Source: Planctomycetales bacterium 10988 (GTDB lineage: Bacteria > Planctomycetota > Planctomycetia > Pirellulales > Pb10988). Taken from it: 64,000 bases of DNA. Both the position numbers and the translations under genes were made by a program. The stretch is taken from assembly GCA_009664345.1 (NCBI GenBank), contig CP043547.1, positions 1,736,001-1,800,000 of the forward strand. The letters are read 5' to 3'. Below the pieces are notes generated by a model. It ran no database searches. It was not told where the DNA came from and saw only the letters and a program-made list of their open reading frames with translations. Below, one piece after another: positions 35,420 to 43,500 of the stretch. Numbering within the stretch: position 1 is the first letter of the stretch; every line of letters begins with the position of its first letter.

Positions 35420-36568
35420 ATGAAACGACGAGTCGCGTTAATTGTGGAAACCTCCGGGAGTTACGGGCGAGAAGTCCTGACTGGAATTATGCGTTTTATG
35501 CGAACGCATGATGAATGGTCGGTCTTCCTGGATCAACGTGACTTGACCGCCAAACCGCCGAGTTGGCTGGCAAGTTGGGCAGGCGATGGAATTATCTCTC
35601 GAGCAACCACACCCAAGTTGGTCGAAGCCGTGGCTGCCACCGGGGTTCCGTTGGTCGAACTGACCGATCGCCGAGGAGATTTGGGCTTTCCGCATATTTG
35701 GTCCAATGACGGGACGATTGGAAAACTTGGTGCGGAACATCTTTTAGACCGGGGTTTTCGACACTTTGGCTTTTGTGGATTTGAAGGAGAAGCTTGGTCC
35801 GAACGCCGTGAAGAAGCCTTTTTACACTACATTCAACCACTTGCTGCCAGTTGGAAAGTGTATCACTCCGCTTGGCATGGCACGCGGACGCGACCCTGGG
35901 AAGAAGAACAACGGCAACTCGCCGATTGGCTGCGAAGTATTCCTAAACCACTGGGCATCATGGCCTGTAATGATCTACGGGCACAGCACGTTTTGGAAGC
36001 TTGTTCCAAGGCCCAACTCAAGGTTCCCGAGGAAGTCGCCGTGTTGGGAGTCGATAATGATCAGCTACTCTGCCAACTTTGCGATCCGCCCTTGTCGAGT
36101 GTCATTCCGAATGCGAAAGCAATTGGCTATCGTGCGGCAGAAATCCTTTCGCAGCTCATGGCCGACGAATCGCTCGAAGAACGCGAGCATCTGATCGAAC
36201 CGCTCGGGGTTGCGACTCGACTTTCAACCGATGGTGTGGCCATTGATACCCCGGAGGTCGCCGCCGCTTTGAGTTATATTCGGGAGAATGCCTGCCGGGG
36301 ATTAACCGTGGAAGAAGTGGTGCAAAAAGTCCCCGTCTCTCGCAGCACACTGGAGCGGCAGTTGAGAAAACATCTCAATCGCTCTCCTCAGCAAGAGATT
36401 CGTCATGTCCAATTGAAGCGGGTCCGTGAACTGCTCGCGACGACGGAGTTATCACTGGAGAAAATCGCCTATCTCTGTGGTTTTGAACACCCTGAGTATA
36501 TGCACGTTGTTTTCAAACGAGAAAACAACATGACCCCTGGAGACTACCGCCGCCAAGCCCAACCTTGA
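35420..36568 (+). CDS. XylR-like AraC-family transcriptional regulator
   Basis: The protein has 382 residues. Residues of about 1-260 form a periplasmic-binding-protein-like sensor (VALIVETSGSYGREVLTGIM, GIISRATTPKLVEAV, LGIMACNDLRAQHVLEAC). Residues of about 280-382 are the AraC double helix-turn-helix (GLTVEEVVQKVPVSRSTLERQL and LEKIAYLCGFEHPEYMHVVF). It likely binds a sugar and activates the adjacent polysaccharide-use genes. ATG 35420 is chosen because the sensor begins there; the upstream ribosome site is weak. It is the first plus-strand gene of the cluster running to 47684. Confidence 0.88.
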   Translation: MKRRVALIVETSGSYGREVLTGIMRFMRTHDEWSVFLDQRDLTAKPPSWLASWAGDGIISRATTPKLVEAVAATGVPLVELTDRRGDLGFPHIWSNDGTIGKLGAEHLLDRGFRHFGFCGFEGEAWSERREEAFLHYIQPLAASWKVYHSAWHGTRTRPWEEEQRQLADWLRSIPKPLGIMACNDLRAQHVLEACSKAQLKVPEEVAVLGVDNDQLLCQLCDPPLSSVIPNAKAIGYRAAEILSQLMADESLEEREHLIEPLGVATRLSTDGVAIDTPEVAAALSYIRENACRGLTVEEVVQKVPVSRSTLERQLRKHLNRSPQQEIRHVQLKRVRELLATTELSLEKIAYLCGFEHPEYMHVVFKRENNMTPGDYRRQAQP

Positions 36569-36861
36569 AAAAAATTTGACAATATATCTCAAACAAGGGA
36601 CGCAGTATCTCATTGCCTCTTCGATTTTTCTTGATAGGCTAGAGGACTTCGACCATCGATCTCCAACAATTTCCATCCCTCTCGTTGACTCTTCAGGATT
36701 TCCCACCTGAATCTCTAACCTTTTGCTGCTTCTTGTTTGCCCAAGGGAGTGGCTTTCCTCGACAAAGAGTCTTAGATTATAGGGATCAAAATATTTATTC
36801 TCGACCAACCGCAAGCAAGTGAACAACCGGTACTCCCGGACAAGCCAGATGAAGGAATCCA

Positions 36862-37899
36862 ATGAAAGCTTTATTGTTATCGGAATATAAACATTTGGAA
36901 GTGACCGACTTTCCCAAGCCGGAAATTTCTCCGCATGATCTGCTCGTCCAAGTGAAGGCGTGTGGAATTTGCGGCAGTGACATCCATGGCTATGACGGAA
37001 GTTCCGGGCGGCGAATTCCTCCGCTGGTCATGGGCCATGAAGCGGCCGGCGTCGTCGCAGCGGTGGGTTCGGAAGTGAAAGGTTTCAAGGAAGGCGATCC
37101 GGTCACCTTCGATTCCACGGTTTCTTGTGGACAATGTTTTTATTGTCGTAAGGGAAAGATCAATCTTTGTGACAACCGCATGGTGCTGGGCGTTTCATGT
37201 GGTGAATATCGTCGGCATGGGGCCTTTGCCGAATATGTCGTGGTTCCGCAACATATTTGTTATCGGCTGCCGGAAGGCCTTCCTTTTGAGCATGCCGCGA
37301 TGATTGAAGCCGTCTCGGTTGCGGTTCATGCCGCCAATCGAACTCCGGTCGTTTTGGGCGATACCGCGGTTGTCGTCGGAAGTGGCATGATTGGACTATT
37401 GGTGATTCAAGCGATTCGCTTAGCGGGTTGCTCAACCATTATTGCGGTGGACCTCGATGAAGGTCGTTTGGAAAAAGCAAAACAACTCGGAGCCGATGTC
37501 GGGTTGAAAGCCGATGCCGTCGATGTTCCTGAAGAAGTGAAAAAGCTTACCGGCGGACGCGGGGCGGATGTTGCCTTGGAAGTCGTTGGTGCCACGCCGA
37601 CCATTGCGACTGCGATCGAAAGCACGCGAAAAGGGGGCAATATCACGATCGTCGGGAATTTGGCTCCGAAAGTGGAAGTCCCCTTGCAATCGATTGTCAC
37701 GCGGGAGCTTTCCGTCTTCGGCAGTTGTGCCTCTAGCGGGGAATACCCGGCTTGCATCGAACTCTTGGAAAAACAAGCGATTCGCGTTGATTCGATGATC
37801 ACGGCCACCGCCTCGCTTGAAGAAGGCGCAAGTTGGTTCGATCGTCTTTATCAAGGCGAACCCGGGGCGATGAAGGTCATTCTTGATCCCACCCGTTAG
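36862..37899 (+). CDS. Zinc-dependent alcohol/sugar dehydrogenase
   Basis: The protein has 345 residues, of the medium-chain dehydrogenase family. Catalytic zinc ligands are in GICGSDIHGYD (about 38) and GHEAAGVVAAVG (about 60); structural zinc Cys residues are in SCGQCFYCRKGKINLCDN (about 91-107). The cofactor site is VVGSGMIGLLVIQAI (about 172). It probably oxidises a sugar alcohol or aldose using NAD(P). Co-directional with the SDR 57 bp downstream and following XylR, it fits a sugar-catabolic operon. The exact substrate is unknown. Confidence 0.9.
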   Translation: MKALLLSEYKHLEVTDFPKPEISPHDLLVQVKACGICGSDIHGYDGSSGRRIPPLVMGHEAAGVVAAVGSEVKGFKEGDPVTFDSTVSCGQCFYCRKGKINLCDNRMVLGVSCGEYRRHGAFAEYVVVPQHICYRLPEGLPFEHAAMIEAVSVAVHAANRTPVVLGDTAVVVGSGMIGLLVIQAIRLAGCSTIIAVDLDEGRLEKAKQLGADVGLKADAVDVPEEVKKLTGGRGADVALEVVGATPTIATAIESTRKGGNITIVGNLAPKVEVPLQSIVTRELSVFGSCASSGEYPACIELLEKQAIRVDSMITATASLEEGASWFDRLYQGEPGAMKVILDPTR

Positions 37900-37956
37900 T
37901 TGATCGCACTTGAAGCTCTGAAAAAGCTGATTTAAGAAACCCCAGAAAGTCGAAGC

Positions 37957-38757
37957 ATGAAGAATTCTCTTGCCGGCAAAAACGCGATTGTCACCGGGGC
38001 CGGACGCGGCATCGGGGCCAAAATTGTCTTGGCACTTGCCGCAGAAGGGGTGAATGTCGTCATCAACGACATCGCTCCTCAAGAGAATGCCAGTGAAGTC
38101 CTTACTGCCGCTGAATCGCTGCCGGGAAAAATGCACTTTGTCCAAGGAGATGTTTCGCAGCAAGCGGATGTCGAGCGGGTCGTGCAAGAAACCGTCAACG
38201 AATTCGGCAGCCTTGACATAGCCGTCTCCAACGCCGCGTACAGCGATCGCGAATTGTTTTATGTTGCCGACATGGATGGCTTCGAAAAGACCGTCCAAGT
38301 GACGATGTGGGGAGCTTTTTACCTGTTAAGAGCTTCCTCCAAGCAAATGATCAAGCAAGGCCAAGGCGGCTCCATCGTGATGATCAGCTCCCCCATGAGT
38401 TACATTCCGATGCCCGGCGCGATGGCCTACAATATGTCCAAGGCAGCCCTCGATCAAATGGTTCGCACCGCGGCGACTGAGTTGATTTCGCATCGTATTC
38501 GCGTCAATTTGATCTATCCCGGTTGGATCGATACCCCCGGTGAACGCAAGTTTTTCTCGGAAGAGAAACTGGATCGCATGGGCAACGATCTCCCCTGGGG
38601 CCGTTTAGGAAAACCGGAAGAGATTGCCCGCGGCGTCCTCTTTATGAGTGATCCAGCCAGTGACTACATCACCGGAAGCTCCCTGTTAATCGATGGCGGC
38701 ATCACCCTGCCTGTGGAAGAAATGCACCGACTCGATACTCCCCCCCACCCAGCCTAG
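37957..38757 (+). CDS. Short-chain dehydrogenase/reductase
   Basis: The protein has 266 residues. The classical SDR pattern is present: NAIVTGAGRGIGAKIVLALA (cofactor site), VSNAAYSD, catalytic Ser in MISSPMSY and Tyr-x3-Lys in YNMSKAA. The substrate is unknown; by context it is probably a sugar or sugar acid intermediate. The gene lies 57 bp after the alcohol dehydrogenase and 28 bp before the symporter, so the three are one unit. Confidence 0.92.
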   Translation: MKNSLAGKNAIVTGAGRGIGAKIVLALAAEGVNVVINDIAPQENASEVLTAAESLPGKMHFVQGDVSQQADVERVVQETVNEFGSLDIAVSNAAYSDRELFYVADMDGFEKTVQVTMWGAFYLLRASSKQMIKQGQGGSIVMISSPMSYIPMPGAMAYNMSKAALDQMVRTAATELISHRIRVNLIYPGWIDTPGERKFFSEEKLDRMGNDLPWGRLGKPEEIARGVLFMSDPASDYITGSSLLIDGGITLPVEEMHRLDTPPHPA

Positions 38758-38785
38758 TACGAAATAGAATGTAGAAAGTGACGAT

Positions 38786-40429
38786 ATGCTGCTGACCATC
38801 GGATCGTTTTTCTTTTTCACGGCACTCGTTGCCTTGATCACTTGGTTGATCACGCGCAACGATGATCATGATAGTAGCCAGGGATATTTCCTCGCAGGTC
38901 GTTCGCTGACCTTTCCGCTGATTGCCGGATCGCTGTTGCTGACGAATCTCTCCGCCGAGCAAATGGTCGGGCTGAACGGGGCCGCCTTCGACGATGGCCT
39001 CTGCGTCATGGTGTGGGAAGTCGTCTGCGTCATCGCGTTGGTCTTCATGGCGTGGTTCTTTCTGCCAAGGTTTCTGAAAAGCGGCGTCGCCACGGTTCCG
39101 CAGTATTTAGAAATCCGCTTTGATCATCAAACACAGGTCATCACCAATCTCATTTTCCTCATCGCCTATGTCGGAATCCTGCTGCCGATCATTCTCTATA
39201 CCGGGGCTACCGGCATGGTGGGGATGTTGAATATTACCGAGCTATTAGGAACTCTCCCGGAGACTCTGGGGATGAAACCGGATATCTTGGCTCTTTGGAT
39301 TATCGTTTGGATGGTCGGCATTATCGGTTCGATCTATGCACTCTTTGGAGGTCTTCGCACGGTCGCGGTCTCCGATACACTTAATGGTGTCGGGCTGCTG
39401 GTGGGTGGGTTCTTGATTACCGGCTTCGCACTTTCGCAAATTGGGGGAAGTGAAGGGATGCTCGCCGGCGCCGAAGAACTCTACAAAGATCAACAAGCCC
39501 GTTTCAATTCGGTCGGGAGCGAGGAAACCTCGGTACCTTTTGGAACGATCTTCTCCGGGATTTTTCTGCTCAATCTTTTCTACTGGACGACTAATCAGCA
39601 GATCATTCAACGAACCTTCGGGGCCAGCAGTTTGGCAGAGGGGCAAAAGGGAGTCTTGCTTACCGGGGCCTTGAAACTCCTCGGTCCGCTCTATTTAGTC
39701 ATTCCCGGCATGATCGCTTACAATATTTTTGCAGGCGATAACATTCGCTCCGATGACGCTTACGGCTTGTTGGTACGTGAAGTTCTTCCTCAACCGCTGA
39801 CCGGTTTTTTCGCGGCTGCCATGATCGGGGCGATTCTTTCCAGCTTCAACTCTGCTCTTAATAGTTCCTGCACGCTCTTTAGTTTAGGCTTCTATAAGAA
39901 CGTTCTTCGACCCAAGGCCAGCGAAGAAGAAGTCGTCCGCTCTGGGAAAATTTTTGGTTGGATCGTGGCGGTGATTGCCATGTCGATCGCCCCGCTGCTT
40001 GCCAGTACGACTAGTATCTTTGGGTACTTACAAAAGATGAACGGGATGTATTTTATCCCGATCTTTGCCGTTGTTTTGGTGGGGATGCTAACCCGGCGTG
40101 TCGCCCCTATCGCTGCCAAATCCGCGTTGCTCATGGGCTTCATCATGATCGCGGTAGGGTACTTTGTGCCGCCCTTCGATTTGGTCGTCGCCTCGCTTCA
40201 TGAATTCCACTTTTTGGGAATTGTCTTTGCTTGGCTCGTCATCTTCATGCTCGTGATGGGGGAACTTTACCCTCGCGAAACGGAGTTCATTCAAGAAGAT
40301 GTCAAAGCCGTCGATATGACCCCTTGGCGATTTGCAAGACTTGCCGGCTGGGGCCTGATCATCCTTGTAATTCTGATTTACGCCATTTTCGCCGACTTTG
40401 GTGTGCTTGATCCAACTGGGTCGAGTTAG
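38786..40429 (+). CDS. Sodium:solute symporter (SSS family)
   Basis: The protein has 547 residues with about 13-14 membrane segments. Family features are the N-terminal GYFLAGRSLTFPLIAGSLLLTNLSAEQMVGLNGAAF (about 35-70) with its sodium/substrate residues, IGSIYALFGGLRTVAVSDTL (about 170) and the central FSGIFLLNLFYWTTNQQIIQRTFGASSLAEGQKG (about 255-290). It takes up a sugar or sugar acid with sodium. In this operon it is the likely uptake step for products released by the surface enzymes at 40585-47684. Confidence 0.92.
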   Translation: MLLTIGSFFFFTALVALITWLITRNDDHDSSQGYFLAGRSLTFPLIAGSLLLTNLSAEQMVGLNGAAFDDGLCVMVWEVVCVIALVFMAWFFLPRFLKSGVATVPQYLEIRFDHQTQVITNLIFLIAYVGILLPIILYTGATGMVGMLNITELLGTLPETLGMKPDILALWIIVWMVGIIGSIYALFGGLRTVAVSDTLNGVGLLVGGFLITGFALSQIGGSEGMLAGAEELYKDQQARFNSVGSEETSVPFGTIFSGIFLLNLFYWTTNQQIIQRTFGASSLAEGQKGVLLTGALKLLGPLYLVIPGMIAYNIFAGDNIRSDDAYGLLVREVLPQPLTGFFAAAMIGAILSSFNSALNSSCTLFSLGFYKNVLRPKASEEEVVRSGKIFGWIVAVIAMSIAPLLASTTSIFGYLQKMNGMYFIPIFAVVLVGMLTRRVAPIAAKSALLMGFIMIAVGYFVPPFDLVVASLHEFHFLGIVFAWLVIFMLVMGELYPRETEFIQEDVKAVDMTPWRFARLAGWGLIILVILIYAIFADFGVLDPTGSS

Positions 40430-40513
40430 ACGCTTCCTGCCGAGGAAACTCTCTCATCCTGTTGATCGAGCTCCTCGCTCTTTGTCGTGTGATCAATCCT
40501 TCACGGTTGTTTC

Positions 40514-40526
40514 AAAACAACTTTTT
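40514..40526. repeat. A4-CAAC-T5 motif before the fusion gene
   Basis: AAAACAACTTTTT sits about 60 bp upstream of the giant fusion gene, a variant of the recurrent motif. Confidence 0.35.
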
Positions 40527-40584
40527 AGGAGTGCTGCGCCTTGGGTTCACCACTCCCTTTAACTTCTACTAGATGAGATTTGCC

Positions 40585-43500
40585 ATGAAACAAATACTAC
40601 TTTTTGCAATTCCGTTTCTGATGAGCGTTTCATCGCTCTTGGCGGCGGAACGGCCCAATGTTCTTCTACTCCTTGTCGATGACCTAAAGCCATCCTTCGG
40701 GGCCTATGGTGATGAGTTCGTCCACTCGCCCAATCTCGATGCCCTCGCGGCTCGCGGCATGCGGTTCGACGCGGCTTACTGCAATCAAGCCGTTTGTGCC
40801 CCTTCACGAAACAACTTACTCGTCGGTTCGCGTTCGACGACGCTCGGCATTTATGATCTAGGCACTAACTTCCGCAACGCCGTGCCGAACGCCGTCACCA
40901 TGCCGCAGTTCTTCAAACAACAAGGTTATCACTCCGCCGGGATTGGCAAAGTCTTTCACATCGGCCATGGCAACACCAACGACGAACAGTCTTGGAGTGT
41001 GCCCTTCCAACCGGATAAGGTCGTCGATTATGTCTTGCCGGAAAGCACCGGCGGGGAGCTGACTCGGGAAGAGGCCTTCTTCAGCAATCAAAAGCTGGGA
41101 GAGATTAAGTCACTCCCACGCGGTGCCGCTTGGGAAAAGGCCGACGTCGAGGACGAAGCCTATGCCGATGGACGCATCGCCGCGGAAGGCATTCGACGCC
41201 TCAAAGAATATAAAAAAGGCGATCAACCGTTCTTCCTCGCCCTCGGTTTTACCAAGCCGCATCTTCCGTTCTGTGCCCCGTCGAAATACTGGGACCTTTA
41301 CGATCCTCAAAAACTACCTTTTGCAAGTTTCACCGAGAGCCCACAAGGGGCTCCGCAATATGCAGGCAAAGGCCTGGGCGAACTGAATCAATACAAGCCT
41401 ATTCCCGAGAATCCTCCTGTCTCCAAAGAGGTGCAACAGAAACTTATCCACGGATATTATGCCGCGATGAGTTATATGGATGCTCAAATCGGTCGTGTAC
41501 TCACAGAGCTTGATCGCTTGAAACTTTCGGAAAATACCATCATCGTTCTCTGGGGAGATCACGGCTATCACCTCGGCGATCATGGATACTGGACGAAGCA
41601 TACCAATTATGAACAGGCGAACCGCATTCCCATTCTGATCACCGCCCCCGGCGTCACGAAGCCCAATTCGCATTCCGATGCCCTCATTGAAACGGTTGAT
41701 ATCTTCCCAACCCTTGTCGAGTTGGCTGGCCTGAAAATGCCAAAGACTCAGCAAACGATTGATGGGAAGAGCCTTGTTTCCATTCTCAAAGACCCATCGC
41801 AAACTGTCCGAGATCATGCCTATCACTGCTTCCCTCGCCGCAATCGTCTTGGTCGCGCGATTCGTACCGATCGCCATCGCCTTGTTGAATGGAAACCAAT
41901 CGGCCAACCAACGAAGAATGCGGAATACGAACTTTACGACTATGAACAAGACCCTCAAGAGAAGAAAAACCTTGCGGAAGATCAACCGGAAGTTGTCGAG
42001 CAATTGGCGGCAATCTTAGCCACCCATCCCGAAGCAAAGCCTCGCGTTCCCGCCAAGAAAAACGGAGCGAACAAAAAAGCACAACAAGTTTCCCAGAAGA
42101 AACCAAGCAAACAGCAACGAGCCACCGTTGAAGATACGCCTTGGAAATATACTTTGCGGCGGCCCGAACGAAATTGGGCAACTCTCAAGTTCGACGATCG
42201 CAGTTGGCTAAACGGCCACGGTGGTTTCGGCACGCGTGAGACCCCAGGTGCCCGCGTCGGAACGATCTGGAACACCAATGCGATCTGGCTTCGCAAAACG
42301 ATCAAGTTGGACTCGATTCCCAATAACCCTTCGCTTTATCTCCATCACGACGAAGGGGTTCGCGTCTTCCTGAATGGAAAACAAATCCTGATTCTTGATG
42401 GATTCCAAACCGATTACAAAGTTTATCCGCTCAATGAACAAGCCCGCAACCTATTGAAAGAAGGGGAGAATCTTCTCGCGGTTCATTGTCGGCAATCGAC
42501 GGGAGGTCAATTCGTCGATGTGCATTTGATCGATGGCGATCAAGCCCCGAAGTTGCCCGAACCCCAGCGAAATACGAAGCCCTTCATTACGGACCTGATG
42601 ACGCCATGGGGCGAATCGTTAGATAAAGGAAGCGTTTGGACCGAATACCCCCGCCCCATGATGGTGCGTGATACCTGGACGAATCTCAATGGTTCCTGGG
42701 AATATGCGATCACCGATTTGTCCGAGAAGCAAGTTCCCCAAGCTTGGGATGGAGAAATCCTCGTACCGTTCGGCTTGGAATCGGAACTCTCCGGGGTTCA
42801 ACGATTGCTCGATCCCAGCGAAGCCCTGTGGTATCGACGGACCTTTGAGTTCAATCCAGAGAAAAACAAAAATCAGTTTTTGCATTTCGAAGCCGTCGAC
42901 TACTTGAGCGAAGTCTGGCTCAATGGCAAGAAAATCGGCTCGCATCAAGGGGGCAACACTCCCTTCCAATTCGATGTCAGTGCGGCCATTCAGAACGGAG
43001 CCAATGAATTGATCGTCCGCGTCGAAGATGCTACCGAAGAGATGCAACTCAACGGGAAGCAAACGCTTAACCCTCGCGGTATCTACTACACGCAAGTTTC
43101 CGGCATTTGGCAAACGGTCTGGATGGAGGAAGTCGCTCCGAGCTCGATTGCCTCTTTCAAAGTCATACCCGAAATCGAACCTCGTCAGCTTGACCTGCGT
43201 GTCGAACTTCAAGGGAAAAATCGCCAAGATTTAAAGCTAAAAGCGGTTTTGACATCGACCACCGATGGCACGGCCAAAACGTTCGAAGTTCCCATCGGTA
43301 AAAACTTCACTTGTTCCTTAAATGAATCGTTTGGGCTTTGGTCACCGGATTCGCCAACGCTTCATAAAATGCAACTAGACCTTTTGCAAAACGGCAAGAT
43401 TATCGACAGCGTTCAAAGTTATTTTGCCTTAAGAACGATTGGAAAAACTCGCGATACCGAGGGGCACTGGCGTTTCACCCTTAATGGAGAAATCATCTTC

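Noticed and set aside
36576-36581. TTGACA as a -35 box before the alcohol dehydrogenase
   Set aside because: No -10 like hexamer occurs at 16-18 bp, and it lies about 280 bp from the start codon.
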